A stretch of DNA of 64,000 bases, taken from contig CATQHI010000005.1 in the NCBI GenBank assembly GCA_958295895.1, forward strand, positions 1 to 64,000. Reading direction: 5' to 3'. A model generated the notes under the pieces. The model made no database searches. It was not told where the DNA came from and saw only the letters and a program-made list of their open reading frames with translations. A program made the translations under genes and the position numbers. Shown here piece by piece: positions 49,800 to 59,190 of the stretch (position 1 is its first letter; every line of letters begins with the position of its first letter). This stretch comes from Saprospiraceae bacterium (GTDB lineage: Bacteria > Bacteroidota > Bacteroidia > Chitinophagales > Saprospiraceae).

Positions 49800-51145
49800 C
49801 AGTACACTTCTTCAAGGGGTGCTACGTGGGCGGGGGCAGCGATGGGCACATTGTGGTGGGTACCGTGGGTCCGATCGTAGGCCCGAGCCTGCTTCCGAAG
49901 GCGGTCGTAGCGCTTGAGCTGTTTGGCTACGCCGCGCACTACGTCGTAGGGGTCGATGAGGTGAGTATCCATGATGCGGTCGCCGTTGTGCTTGTAGACG
50001 GCACCGACCGGTTGACTAATCTCACGCTGTAGCTTAATGTGCGCGGCCATGAGCTTGCCGTAGGGCTCGAAGACCTGTCCGACCCCGCCGCGGAACTGGT
50101 ACCAGCCCAGGTAGTAGATGCCGCGGTAGTCGGGCAGCATGGACCAACCGTAGACCTGGGCCACGGTGCCCTCCACCCGTTGTAGCTTCTCCGGCAGAAA
50201 GGGATAACTAAGGTGGTAGCCGGTGGCACAGGCGATGAGGTCGGCTTCGACACGGCTGCCATCGGTGAAGACGACCTCCTTACCATCAAGGCGCTCGATA
50301 CCGGGTTTGGCGGTGAGCCGCCCGTGCTTGATGTAGTGCAATACCTCCGAGCCCAGGGTGGGGTGCTTTTCGAAGGGCTCGTAGTCGGGCTCCGGTAGGT
50401 TGTAATCGGACCAGGAGCCCTGTACAATCTTCACCATTAGCTTGATGAAGGGGCGTTGAAACCACACCGGCCAGGTCGCGAAGGGGCTATCGGCGATGGG
50501 CTTACCCATGAAGGTCTTGGGGAAGAACCAGACACCGGAGCGCAAACTTAGATAGGCCTTCTCTGCCAGCCGGGCGCTCTCGCTAGCCAGGTCGCAGGCG
50601 GAGTTGCCACCTCCCACTACGACGACCCGCCGGCCCGCCAGTTGCTCCCGTTTCTTGTAGTCCTTGGAGTGCATGATCTCGCCGTCGAACTGTCCGGCGA
50701 ATTCAGGTATATTCCGGTCCCAGTGGTGGCCGTTGGCCAGTAACACCCCCTCGTAGTGCCGTATCTCCCCGCTATCCAGGGTTACCTCCCACAAATCGTC
50801 CTCGATCGGTCGTACGTAATCGACACGGGTGTTGAACTCGATGACCTCGCGCAGTCCGAAGTGCTGGCTATAGTCGATGTAGTAATCCAGCATATTCTGC
50901 GCGCTGGGGAAGTCAGGGTAGTGCTCCGGCATGGGGTAGCCGGGGTACTGGGTAATGAGCTTGGAGGAGATGATGTGCGCGGTGGGATAGACGCCGTGCA
51001 GCCAGTTGCCGCCCACCTCGCGGTCGGCCTCGATGTGGTCGTAGGCAATACCGGCTTCCTGGAGGCCGCGGGCGGTGCCGAGGCCGCAGGGGCCGGCGCC
51101 GATGATAAGGTGATGGTGGCGGCGGTCGGAGGGGGTAGTGGACAT
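49799..51145 (-). CDS. FMO-like flavin-containing monooxygenase
   Basis: A 448-residue flavoprotein monooxygenase that would hydroxylate a heteroatom or insert oxygen using NADPH. The FAD motif is HLIIGAGPCGLGTARGLQEAGI and GGNWLHGVYPTAHIISSK is a family signature. The FMO-type fingerprint region DYKKREQLAGRRVVVVGGGNSACDLASESARLA holds the NADPH site (GGGNSA). IACATGYHLSYPFLPEKL is the ATG motif. It is first in an operon with an SDR (one-base overlap) and a GHMP kinase. A proS terminator (51187-51238) separates it from the upstream gene. Baeyer-Villiger versus N- or S-oxidation cannot be decided, but the FxGxxxHxxx(Y/F)K-like EIMHSKDYKK segment is present. Confidence 0.87.
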   Translation of the reverse strand: MSTTPSDRRHHHLIIGAGPCGLGTARGLQEAGIAYDHIEADREVGGNWLHGVYPTAHIISSKLITQYPGYPMPEHYPDFPSAQNMLDYYIDYSQHFGLREVIEFNTRVDYVRPIEDDLWEVTLDSGEIRHYEGVLLANGHHWDRNIPEFAGQFDGEIMHSKDYKKREQLAGRRVVVVGGGNSACDLASESARLAEKAYLSLRSGVWFFPKTFMGKPIADSPFATWPVWFQRPFIKLMVKIVQGSWSDYNLPEPDYEPFEKHPTLGSEVLHYIKHGRLTAKPGIERLDGKEVVFTDGSRVEADLIACATGYHLSYPFLPEKLQRVEGTVAQVYGWSMLPDYRGIYYLGWYQFRGGVGQVFEPYGKLMAAHIKLQREISQPVGAVYKHNGDRIMDTHLIDPYDVVRGVAKQLKRYDRLRKQARAYDRTHGTHHNVPIAAPAHVAPLEEVY

Positions 51146-51179
51146 GGCGTGTATCTGCTTAGGGGTGAGGAAGATACAC

Positions 51180-51240
51180 CGGAAAAGGTCGAGGCGTTGT
51201 ACGCCGAGGTGCTATCTACCCGGTGTGCAACGCCTCGATC
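51180..51240 (-). terminator. Intrinsic terminator of proS
   Basis: The minus strand has TCGAGGCGTTG (51228-51238) complementary to CAACGCCTCGA (51189-51199), an 11-bp perfect stem around a 28-base loop. It is followed by CCTTTTCC just before the FMO gene. Confidence 0.7.
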
Positions 51241-51242
51241 CT

Positions 51243-52712
51243 TTAGTACGCCTTAGCAAACACCACCCGCCCCTGACTCGGCTTTCCCGATAGCATATCC
51301 ACCCCCTGCTCCTCCGGCCGGTCGTTGGGGATACAGCGGATGGTCGCCTTAGTTAGCTCCTTAATTTTAAGCTCGGTCTCGGTGGTGCCGTCCCAGTGGG
51401 CGTACACGAAGCCCGGGATGTTGCGCTCGATCACCTCCTGAAACTCCTCGAAAGTGTCGACGTAGGTCGTGTGCTCCTCGCGAAAGCGCACCGCCCGGTC
51501 GAAGAGGTTCTGCTGGATGTCGGCGAGCAGCTGCACGACGTGATCCACGATGCCTTCCAGGGGCTGGCTCTCCTTCGTTTTCTCATCGCGGCGGGCTACC
51601 TCGATGGTGCCGTTCTCCAGGTCGCGCTTGCCGAGGCCCAGGCGGATGGGGATACCCTTCAGTTCGTTTTCGGCGAACTTGAAGCCGGGGCGCTGCTTGG
51701 CATCATCGTCGTAGGTGACGCGGACGCCCCGGGCCTTCAACTGCTCCATGAGCTCGCGGGCCTTGGCGTCGAGCGTTTCGTTAGGTTTGGGGATGGGGAC
51801 GATAACGACCTGAACGGGGGCCAGCTTAGGCGGTAACACTAACCCCTCGTCATCGCTGTGGGTCATGATCAGTCCGCCGATCAGGCGGGTGGAGACGCCC
51901 CAGCTACTGGCCCAGACGTACTCCTCCTGGTTATCCGCGTTGCTGAACTTGACGTCGAAGGCCTTGGCAAAGTTCTGCCCCAGATTGTGACTCGTACCGG
52001 CCTGGAGGGCCTTGCCATCCTGCATCAGCGCCTCGATGGTGTAGGTGTCGATGGCTCCGGCAAAGCGCTCGTTGACCGTTTTCACACCCCGCAGTACGGG
52101 CATGGCCATATACTCCTCGGCAAAGGTGGCGTAGACCTCCTGCATCTTTAGGGCTTCCTCGAGGGCCTCTTCGGCGGTGGCGTGGGCGGTGTGCCCCTCC
52201 TGCCAGAGGAACTCGGCGGTGCGTAGGAACAGCCGGGTGCGTAGTTCCCAGCGCACCACGTTAGCCCACTGATTGATGAGTAGCGGCAGGTCGCGGTAGC
52301 TGGTGATCCAGTCGCGGTAAGTGTGCCAGATGATGGTCTCGGAGGTGGGCCGTACGATGAGCTCCTCCTCCAGCTTAGCCTCGGGGTCGACGATGACGCC
52401 GCTACCGTCCTCTGCGTTCTTGAGCCGGTAGTGGGTGACTACGGCGCACTCCTTGGCGAAGCCCTCGACGTGATCGGCCTCCCGGCTCAGGAAGGACTTG
52501 GGAATGAACAGGGGGAAGTAGGCGTTGACGTGGCCCGTTTCTTTGAACATGTCGTCGAGCTGCCGCTGCATCCGTTCCCAGATCGCGAAGCCATTGGGTT
52601 TGATGACCATGCAGCCCCGTACCGCACTATTGGAGGCTAGGTTGGCCTGCTTGACAATGTCTAGGTACCATTCGGAATAATTCTCGTTCCGGGCGGTGAT
52701 TGCTTTGGCCAT
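51243..52712 (-). CDS. proS: Prolyl-tRNA synthetase, short (archaeal/eukaryotic-like) form
   Basis: Charges tRNA-Pro. The 489-residue enzyme is the short form without the bacterial editing insert. It shows [34 protein letters not shown] (motif 1 region), the motif 2 block [33 protein letters not shown]-like [19 protein letters not shown] (motif 3), the anticodon-binding domain ([23 protein letters not shown]), and a C-terminal zinc-domain-like tail ending with Tyr (VVFAKAY). This type occurs in many Bacteroidota in place of the long enzyme. It is monocistronic, ending in the terminator at 51180-51240. Confidence 0.95.
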   Translation of the reverse strand: MAKAITARNENYSEWYLDIVKQANLASNSAVRGCMVIKPNGFAIWERMQRQLDDMFKETGHVNAYFPLFIPKSFLSREADHVEGFAKECAVVTHYRLKNAEDGSGVIVDPEAKLEEELIVRPTSETIIWHTYRDWITSYRDLPLLINQWANVVRWELRTRLFLRTAEFLWQEGHTAHATAEEALEEALKMQEVYATFAEEYMAMPVLRGVKTVNERFAGAIDTYTIEALMQDGKALQAGTSHNLGQNFAKAFDVKFSNADNQEEYVWASSWGVSTRLIGGLIMTHSDDEGLVLPPKLAPVQVVIVPIPKPNETLDAKARELMEQLKARGVRVTYDDDAKQRPGFKFAENELKGIPIRLGLGKRDLENGTIEVARRDEKTKESQPLEGIVDHVVQLLADIQQNLFDRAVRFREEHTTYVDTFEEFQEVIERNIPGFVYAHWDGTTETELKIKELTKATIRCIPNDRPEEQGVDMLSGKPSQGRVVFAKAY

Positions 52713-52948
52713 GGGTCAACTTTGGGGTGGGGTAACACGTTGATAATTAGTGGATAAGGGGCTGAGGCCAGTAACGACTGACCGCTCTATATCCACCCGT
52801 TTCGTATCTTCCGTTTGGTAAGCAAACTGGCGTTTAACGCTTTTGCCGGCACCTTTTAAGGGCGTTTTAACCAAATGGCGGGCACAAACTTACTACTTTA
52901 GACCTTGAATCAGTGGCAGACTCACGGATTGCACAATTACCAAACATC

Positions 52949-54124
52949 ATGCTTAAGCAAAAGCTACTCTTCGCGGCTATCTCCCTACTCGCCCTGCTGT
53001 TCGTCACGACCAGCTTACAGGCGCAGTACGACGATATGTACTACGATCCGGACGAGTTCCGTAGCGTAGAGCCCGCACCCGATTACTATCAGGACGATTA
53101 CGCCGCGCGCGACGATGCGCCCCGCGACAATTCGTTCCGCTCTTCGTCGAGCTACGACGATGATTACTACGATTATGCCTACTCCAGCCGCATTCGCCGC
53201 TTCAATCGGCCCTACGCTGGCTTTGGCTACTACGATCCGGTCTACGTGGATGCAGCCTACTACGATCCGTTCTACCGGCCTTTCGGTACCACGTCGCTGA
53301 TTTACAACAGTGGCTTTGGCTACAACCGCTTCGGTCGTAGTGCCTTTCTGGAGCCCGTTATCACGCCCTACGGTATTGCCTATGTTGATCGTGGCTTCGG
53401 TGGTTGGAACCGGGGTTTTGGTTGGAACGACCCCTACTACGGTAATGCCTGGGGTGGCGGTGGCTTTGGCCGCGGCTACTACGGTGGAGGTGGCTTCGGC
53501 TACGGTGGCTTTGGCGGTGGCGGTTTTGTTACCCCCGGTGGTTACTACTGTCCCCCCGCCTGGGGTGGTGGCAACACCTACGTAGTGAACAACAACGTAA
53601 GCAATGCTCCCGCTCGCCGTACGGTGACCTCCGTGCCCCGTGCCGCTACTACCTCGATCGCCGACCGCGTAGTTCGCAACCGCGACAATACTACGGTGAG
53701 CCCCCGCTCGCTCGACAACCGCGGTACTACGACCCGCAGCAGCAGTGGACGCACGCTGCGCAGTGACGACCGTGCCCGCACTACCGTCAACCCGCGATCG
53801 AATACCCGGTCCGCCGTACCCAGCCGCACCTATACCCCTAGCCGCTCCGCCACGCCTAGCCGTAGCACCACGCCCCGGACCTACACCCCGAGCCGCAGTA
53901 CTACGCCGACCCGGAGCTACTCGCCGAGCCGTAGCACCGCACCCCGCAGCTATTCGCCCAGCCGGAGTGCTACTACCCCGAGCCGCAGCTACAGCCCGAG
54001 CCGTAGCGCGACCCCGAGCCGCTCCTATACTCCCAGCAGCAGCAGTACGCGTAGCTCTAGTCCCAGTCCGTCGCGTTCTACGACCAGTACCCGCTCCACC
54101 ACCCGGGGGGGCGGCGGCCGTTAA
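52949..54124 (+). CDS. Secreted low-complexity protein with Tyr/Asp/Gly-rich body and Arg/Ser-repeat tail
   Basis: A 391-residue exported protein I do not recognise. ATG 52949 starts a signal peptide (MLKQKLLFAAISLLALLFVTTSLQAQ). Residues 27-130 are Tyr/Asp-rich (YDDMYYDPDEF...). About 130-210 is Gly/Tyr/Phe-rich (GGGFGRGYYGGGG). Residues 225 to the end are an Arg/Ser/Thr/Pro tail in which the unit TPSRS/SPSRS recurs more than a dozen times, giving a strongly basic end. No catalytic motif or T9SS domain is visible. CGTTTAACG and CGTTTTAAC lie in its promoter region (52831-52871), shared with the transglycosylase at 17632. A strong terminator (54146-54183) follows. The build suggests a structural or matrix-type protein, or an extracellular nucleic-acid or polyanion binder, but that is speculation. 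Confidence 0.7.
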   Translation: MLKQKLLFAAISLLALLFVTTSLQAQYDDMYYDPDEFRSVEPAPDYYQDDYAARDDAPRDNSFRSSSSYDDDYYDYAYSSRIRRFNRPYAGFGYYDPVYVDAAYYDPFYRPFGTTSLIYNSGFGYNRFGRSAFLEPVITPYGIAYVDRGFGGWNRGFGWNDPYYGNAWGGGGFGRGYYGGGGFGYGGFGGGGFVTPGGYYCPPAWGGGNTYVVNNNVSNAPARRTVTSVPRAATTSIADRVVRNRDNTTVSPRSLDNRGTTTRSSSGRTLRSDDRARTTVNPRSNTRSAVPSRTYTPSRSATPSRSTTPRTYTPSRSTTPTRSYSPSRSTAPRSYSPSRSATTPSRSYSPSRSATPSRSYTPSSSSTRSSSPSPSRSTTSTRSTTRGGGGR

Positions 54125-54145
54125 GTCAGCAATCCACAATCATTC

Positions 54146-54183
54146 AAAGGGGATGCGTACCACCGGTACGCATCCCCTTTTTT
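54146..54183. terminator. Strong intrinsic terminator
   Basis: A 16-bp perfect stem AAAGGGGATGCGTACC / GGTACGCATCCCCTTT with a 3-base loop (54162-54164), followed by TTT. It follows the Arg/Ser-repeat gene; the opposite strand also ends in a T-run, so it could act in both directions. Confidence 0.9.
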
Positions 54184-54276
54184 CGTCGCCGCCGCTTAAA
54201 GAAAGCATAAACCGAAGTACGGGCCCAAACTTTCGATTTACCCCCGGCCTTCTTAAGGGACCAAGCACTTCGACAC

Positions 54277-55758
54277 ATGAACCTACGGCTAGTCCTCGCC
54301 GCAATCTTGCTAGCGGGTACCCTGAGCGGACAAACCTTCGACGACGCGCTCCGCTTTTCCTTCGTCACCCCCCAGGGTTCGGCGCGCTTTGCCGGCACGG
54401 GAGGTAGCCTCACCCCCCTGGGCGTGGATGCTACCACCCTGCATACCAACCCCGCCGGTATCGGCTGGAACCGCTACAACATGGCCCAGGTCACGCCGGG
54501 CTTCACCTTTACCGGCGTGAAGTCGGACCTAGCACCCGATGCCGCCTCCGGGCCCCTCAATGAGTCGGTGGCTAATTTCAACCTACCTAGCGTAGGGCTC
54601 CTCTTTGCTGGCACCACCCGCTCGGTCAACTGGTCTACCCTCAACTTTGGGGTCAGCGTGACCCGGCTGGCCGATTATAACCGGCAAACGCGCTTTAGTG
54701 GACGGAGTCAGGGCAGTATTATCGACGGATACGCCGCTGACCTGAATGACGGCTTCAACGATTCCTACGGAAGCGACCTGGCCCTTCAGACCGGAGCACT
54801 TTTCCAGGACGATCAGGGGTACTTTAGCGATTTCGACCTGGCAGAAAATGACGGTGGGCGCGTTCGTCGCGATGGCCTCTTCGACCGCCGCGGCAGCATG
54901 AGCGAAGTGGCCATCGGATTCGGGGGCAACTACCGCGAGAAGCTTCTCTGGGGAATCTCCTTCGGTATCCCTTTCTTCACCTATGACGATGTATATTCTT
55001 ACGAGGAGGTAGATGATCAGGGAGAGATCTCCGGCTTCGACAATTCCTCCTTTGACCGGAGCCTGGTCAACAGCGGTACGGGTTTCAATCTGAAGTTTGG
55101 CCTCACCTACCTGCCCACCGAGCAGCTGCGCCTTTCCGGGGCCATCCACTCGCCTACGGCCTGGACCATCGACGAGCAGTTCTCTACTGGTTTTACCTAC
55201 AACTACACAGATAGTAACGGCGCTGCGCTCGGGGGTACTGCGCTTAGCGACCTTAGCACCATAACCTACAACCTGCGCACCCCCTGGCGCTTCATGCTCG
55301 GTGCCGGCTACCTCATCGGCAACCGGGGCTTCCTGAGCCTGGATGCCGACTACGCCGATTACCGCGGTAACAGCATCAGTTTCGATGACTTCGCGACTGC
55401 CGCTGAGGAGACAAACCGCAGTATCGACGACAACCTCAGCAACAGCATCGGCCTGCGCCTCGGCGGCGAGCTCAACCTCAAGCCCATTCAGCTACGCGCC
55501 GGCGTCGGCTACCGTCAGGTTCCCTACGCCCTATTCCTCAACGATGAGGACGAGGCCTACCTCACCTACAGTGCCGGGGCCGGCTACAGCATTGGTAAGT
55601 TCTTCATCGACCTCGCCGCCCAGTACAGCGGGGCGAGCGGTTTCGAGACGGCCTACAATGCACCGGCCAACCTGGAGCAACCCCTTATCACCACCGACCG
55701 CACCCAGGTCTCGGTCCTTCTCACCGTAGGCTTCCGCGGTTGGAACGCCGGCTTCTAG
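54277..55758 (+). CDS. FadL/OmpP1-like outer membrane beta-barrel protein
   Basis: A 493-residue outer membrane barrel resembling the FadL/toluene-transport family that lets hydrophobic molecules through. The signal peptide is MNLRLVLAAILLAGTLSGQ. The N-terminal hatch-like segment GSARFAGTGGSLTPLGVDATTLHTNPAGIGW is a family hallmark (NPAG). Alternating beta-strand pattern follows, with aromatic girdles, ending LLTVGFRGWNAGF (terminal Phe for BAM recognition). It is followed 6 bases after its stop by the YdjM-like gene, suggesting a shared transcript. A PorV-type T9SS shuttle is an alternative because PorV is also FadL-like, but PorV partners are absent here. Confidence 0.75.
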   Translation: MNLRLVLAAILLAGTLSGQTFDDALRFSFVTPQGSARFAGTGGSLTPLGVDATTLHTNPAGIGWNRYNMAQVTPGFTFTGVKSDLAPDAASGPLNESVANFNLPSVGLLFAGTTRSVNWSTLNFGVSVTRLADYNRQTRFSGRSQGSIIDGYAADLNDGFNDSYGSDLALQTGALFQDDQGYFSDFDLAENDGGRVRRDGLFDRRGSMSEVAIGFGGNYREKLLWGISFGIPFFTYDDVYSYEEVDDQGEISGFDNSSFDRSLVNSGTGFNLKFGLTYLPTEQLRLSGAIHSPTAWTIDEQFSTGFTYNYTDSNGAALGGTALSDLSTITYNLRTPWRFMLGAGYLIGNRGFLSLDADYADYRGNSISFDDFATAAEETNRSIDDNLSNSIGLRLGGELNLKPIQLRAGVGYRQVPYALFLNDEDEAYLTYSAGAGYSIGKFFIDLAAQYSGASGFETAYNAPANLEQPLITTDRTQVSVLLTVGFRGWNAGF

Positions 55759-55764
55759 CCCCCG

Positions 55765-56994
55765 GTGGACTCCCTCACCCAGATCGTCCTCGGAGCCGCC
55801 GTCGGGGAGGCTGTCCTCGGCCGTCGCGTCGGTAATCGCGCCATACTCTGGGGGGGCATTGCCGGCACGCTACCGGACCTGGATGTACTCTCCGGGCTGG
55901 TCACCGATCCGATGAGCGCCCTGGCCTACCACCGGGCGTTCACCCACAGTTTACCCTTTGCACTTCTTGCCGCCCCGCTGATCGGACTTACCGTACACCG
56001 CATCTATGGGGGCCGGAGTTTACTGCGCTCCGACCGGATATTTTATCCACTGGCTATTTTCGCCTTTTGGTTACTGCTGTTCGTAGGTAGCCGCTGCATG
56101 CCACTGCCCATCTACGGTATTCCGGCTATCACGGCTACAATCACGCTGGTCTTTGTCCTTCTTTGTGCTACCGTGGCCCTATTCACCCGGCGCAGGGCTG
56201 GTACACAAAAACACGACCGTCCCAACGCAGGCGGTTGGCAGTGGACGCTGCTCTTCTTTCTGGCCGTCGTCACCCACCCTCTACTGGATTGCTTTACCGC
56301 CTACGGCACCCAGTTTTTTGAGCCCCTGTCGCGGTTGCGTATTGCTTGGAACACGGTATCCGTCGTAGATCCCCTCTACACCCTTCCCTTCCTGCTACTC
56401 CTCATCCTGGCGGCAAGGTCCGGGCGGGGCACGCAGGTGCGGCGTCGGTTGAACCGGGCGGGGCTCCTGATTTCGAGCTCCTATCTTCTGCTCACCCTGG
56501 TCAATCACTTCAACGTCCGATCCGTATTCAGCACCAGCCTAGCCGAACGGGGCATCACCGCCGAGCGCCGGTTGATCGGTCCGAGCCTGGGCAACAATCT
56601 GCTGTGGTCGGGTACCGCCGAGACCACTGACGGTACCTACTACTTAGGGCAGTACAGCCTGCTCGACCGGCGGAGAGTATTCGAGCCCCTGGTCGAAGTG
56701 CCCGGTCGCCACGATCTGCTCGCCCCCTACCGCGAGGATCGGGATATGGAGATCCTCGAGTGGTTTACCGACGGCTACTACGTGGTGATACCGGCTGACA
56801 GCGGTCGGGTACAACTCAGCGACCTACGCTACGGCATGCTGGGCAAGGACCCCAGCGATCCGGCGGCCTATCTTTTCGGCTGGACGATCGATACCACGGT
56901 ACGGCCGGTACGGGTGGTGGAGCAGTTCTCGGGTCCGCGGGGTAACAGCCGGGCCATGTTCGGGTCGCTCTGGGAACGCATGTGGGGGATTTGA
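55765..56994 (+). CDS. YdjM-like (metal-dependent hydrolase family) inner membrane protein
   Basis: A 409-residue membrane protein of the YdjM/LexA-regulated 'metal-dependent hydrolase' family of unproven activity. The N-terminal signature MDSLTQIVLGAAVGEAVLGRRVGNRAILWGGIAGTLPDLDVL is followed by HRAFTHSLPFALLA (conserved His-x3-His-type motif), several membrane spans (about 95-235), VTHPLLDCFTAYGTQFF, and a soluble C-terminal half. The start is GTG (55765), since the homology begins at this codon. It follows the FadL-like gene by 6 bases. Copy 13 of the dispersed motif encodes RSGRGTQVR in the loop between two membrane spans. No substrate is known. Confidence 0.82.
   Translation: MDSLTQIVLGAAVGEAVLGRRVGNRAILWGGIAGTLPDLDVLSGLVTDPMSALAYHRAFTHSLPFALLAAPLIGLTVHRIYGGRSLLRSDRIFYPLAIFAFWLLLFVGSRCMPLPIYGIPAITATITLVFVLLCATVALFTRRRAGTQKHDRPNAGGWQWTLLFFLAVVTHPLLDCFTAYGTQFFEPLSRLRIAWNTVSVVDPLYTLPFLLLLILAARSGRGTQVRRRLNRAGLLISSSYLLLTLVNHFNVRSVFSTSLAERGITAERRLIGPSLGNNLLWSGTAETTDGTYYLGQYSLLDRRRVFEPLVEVPGRHDLLAPYREDRDMEILEWFTDGYYVVIPADSGRVQLSDLRYGMLGKDPSDPAAYLFGWTIDTTVRPVRVVEQFSGPRGNSRAMFGSLWERMWGI
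56422..56441 (+). repeat. Dispersed GGCGGGGMCGCAGGTGCA motif, copy 13
   Basis: GGGCGGGGCACGCAGGTGCG in a membrane-protein loop, read as Gly-Arg-Gly-Thr-Gln-Val-Arg; it has one extra base in the middle relative to the consensus. Confidence 0.6.
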
Positions 56995-57200
56995 CGTGTC
57001 ATTTCCCCTTGCATTCAAAAAAACGGTAGTAAAACCTATAAATGGTGGTTTGCAACCGATTTAAGAAAAAATTTATGATCGGAATGTGTACAGCAGATCG
57101 TGAATCGCACTAGTTTTGGTACGATCACGCGCGGTGATTTGCTGGGTACCGAGCCCGGCGACCAAACCCATTTTTCACACCCATTAGCTGTTACCCTATC

Positions 57201-59021
57201 ATGCAAAAACTACTCCTTTTATTCGTGCTGTTCCTGCTTTGCACGGCAGGCGGCACGGCCCAAACCATCGTCGAGCGCTACGGTCAGCTGACCGTCGACG
57301 GCAACCGCATCAAAGACGAGTGCGGCCGCGTTGCCCAGGTCAAGGGCATGTCCTACTTCTGGAGCCAGTGGGAGGGCAAAGAATACTACAATGCCAATGT
57401 GGTCAAGTGGCTGCGCGACGACTGGAAGGTCGAGATCGTGCGGGCCGCCATCGCCGTACGCGGCGAGGATGACTACATCACCGATCCCACCACCCACTAC
57501 AACCGCGCCGTAGCGGTCATCGACGGGGCCGTGCAGCACGGCATCTATGCCATTGCCGACTTCCACGCCCACGATGCCGATCAGTACACCGCCCAGGCGA
57601 AGACGCTGTTCGGCCAGCTTTCCGCCCGCTACAAGGGAAAACCCAACATCATCTACGAAATTTGGAACGAGCCCGTCGGCGGTGGTGACGATGCCTCCGC
57701 CCGGGCTACCTGGAGCCGGATCAAGACGTACGCCCGCGAGGTGATTTCCGTGATTCGCGACAACGACCCTAACGGACTTATCGTCGTCGGTACCCCTTTC
57801 TATTCCCAGCGCGTCGACATTGCCACCGAAAGCCCGCTGACTACGGACAGCAAGGGCCGCCCCGTCGGCAACGTGGCCTACACCATCCACGCCTACGTCG
57901 GTACCCACAAGGCCGACCTACGCGCTAAGGGGGATGTTGCACTGGGTCGCGGCTACGCCCTATTCATGACCGAATGCGGCCGCACCGACGCCTCCGCCAA
58001 CGGAGCCGTTTACCCCGGCGAGTGGGACACCTGGGAAGCCTGGATGGATGCCCGCGGTATCTCCTACGCCAAGTGGAGCCTGTCGAATAAGAACGAAACT
58101 TGCTCCAGTCTCCAGCCCGGCGCTCCGGCTAACGGCGGCTGGACGACCGCGCAACTTCGCCCCGAGGGCCAGTGGAACCGTACGCACTTCCGCAGTGTAA
58201 ACGCCAGCCAGCCCTCCGTATGCGGCGGTACCACTCCGCCAACCACGCCTCCGCCCACCGGCACGCCCACCACCAACCGCAATATCTATACCGATAACCT
58301 CAACAATACCTGGGCAGATTGGTCCTGGGGAGGTACCAGCACGGTACGCGACGGCGGCATCAAGAAGAACGGCAGCTACAGCTTCAAGTACGACTTCAAT
58401 GCCGGCGGCGCGATCTCCTTCCGCCACCCCAGCGGCCTGTCGTCCGATAACCTGGTGCGGCTAGAATTCTGGGCCCGCACCTACAGCGGTAGCGCTACCT
58501 TCCAGGTCAGTGGCTCCTACGACGATACCTACGGAAATCGCGGCAGCACCACTAATGCTGCCATTACCACCACCTGGAAGAAGTTCTCCTTTACCAAGGC
58601 CCAGCTCGGGAACTTCGGTTGGTACCGCCGCTTCTTCCTCTTCAACGGCTCTACCGGCGTGGCCGTCTTCCTCGACGACGTACGGCTGGTGTATAACTCG
58701 ACCGGCTCCCAGACACTCGGTGGCCTGAGTACCGAGACCACTACGGCACTCGACCAGACGGGCGTCCTCAGCCTCTTCCCGAACCCCACCCGTGGGGCCT
58801 TCACGATGGAAGTTAATCTAGCCACTGCCGTCCCCCAGCTCAATGTGACCGTCACCGACATCGCCGGCCGTACTGTCCTTCAGCAGCGTCAGGATGCTTT
58901 CCTCGGCACTAATCGCTTCGACCTCACGCTACCGTCCGGCTCGGCCACCGGCGTCCACCTCGTCAGAGTATACGACGATAGCGGCAGCATCCAGTTCACC
59001 CAGCGCCTACTGCTAGAGTAG
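57201..59021 (+). CDS. GH5 family glycoside hydrolase (endoglucanase-like) with T9SS sorting domain
   Basis: A 606-residue secreted enzyme likely to cut beta-1,4-glucans or related polysaccharides. The signal peptide is MQKLLLLFVLFLLCTAGGTAQ. The GH5 barrel (about 25-330) has DFHAHDAD, the acid/base Glu157 in IYEIWNEP, YTIHAYVGTHK and the nucleophile Glu258 in FMTECGR. A Pro/Thr linker (about 340-355) leads to a beta-sandwich domain (about 360-490, FRHPSGLSSDNLVRLEFWA) that may bind carbohydrate, then the sorting domain LFPNPTRGAFTMEVN...FTQRLLLE. The gene is monocistronic with a hairpin-plus-T-run terminator at 59045-59085. Cellulase is the default, but mannanase or chitosanase-type substrates in GH5 are possible. 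Confidence 0.92.
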   Translation: MQKLLLLFVLFLLCTAGGTAQTIVERYGQLTVDGNRIKDECGRVAQVKGMSYFWSQWEGKEYYNANVVKWLRDDWKVEIVRAAIAVRGEDDYITDPTTHYNRAVAVIDGAVQHGIYAIADFHAHDADQYTAQAKTLFGQLSARYKGKPNIIYEIWNEPVGGGDDASARATWSRIKTYAREVISVIRDNDPNGLIVVGTPFYSQRVDIATESPLTTDSKGRPVGNVAYTIHAYVGTHKADLRAKGDVALGRGYALFMTECGRTDASANGAVYPGEWDTWEAWMDARGISYAKWSLSNKNETCSSLQPGAPANGGWTTAQLRPEGQWNRTHFRSVNASQPSVCGGTTPPTTPPPTGTPTTNRNIYTDNLNNTWADWSWGGTSTVRDGGIKKNGSYSFKYDFNAGGAISFRHPSGLSSDNLVRLEFWARTYSGSATFQVSGSYDDTYGNRGSTTNAAITTTWKKFSFTKAQLGNFGWYRRFFLFNGSTGVAVFLDDVRLVYNSTGSQTLGGLSTETTTALDQTGVLSLFPNPTRGAFTMEVNLATAVPQLNVTVTDIAGRTVLQQRQDAFLGTNRFDLTLPSGSATGVHLVRVYDDSGSIQFTQRLLLE

Positions 59022-59044
59022 GCTAGCTCACTGCGCGTGATCGG

Positions 59045-59085
59045 CGAGCGCCTCCGGACTTGTTCCGGGGGCGCTCGTTGTTTAT
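59045..59085 (+). terminator. Intrinsic terminator of the GH5 gene
   Basis: CGAGCGCCTCCGG (59045-59057) pairs with CCGGGGGCGCTCG (59065-59077), one T-G wobble, 7-base loop, followed by TTGTTTATT. Confidence 0.75.
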
Positions 59086-59190
59086 TAAACACAGTATGGT
59101 TAAAACGTGCTGAAAGAATTGTTAAGGTGAGTGGAAAAGGGCAAATCGCCCACAGATCAGTGTTAATTTGACCAGTATAATCTGATTCCC

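Noticed and set aside
53015-54139. Long (374 codons) minus-strand frame opposite the Arg/Ser-repeat gene
   Set aside because: Low-complexity Ala/Gly/Arg/Val shadow caused by the repetitive coding strand; no gene-like context.
54144-54449. Minus-strand ORF over the start of the FadL-like gene
   Set aside because: Antisense shadow that also reads through the 54146-54183 terminator.
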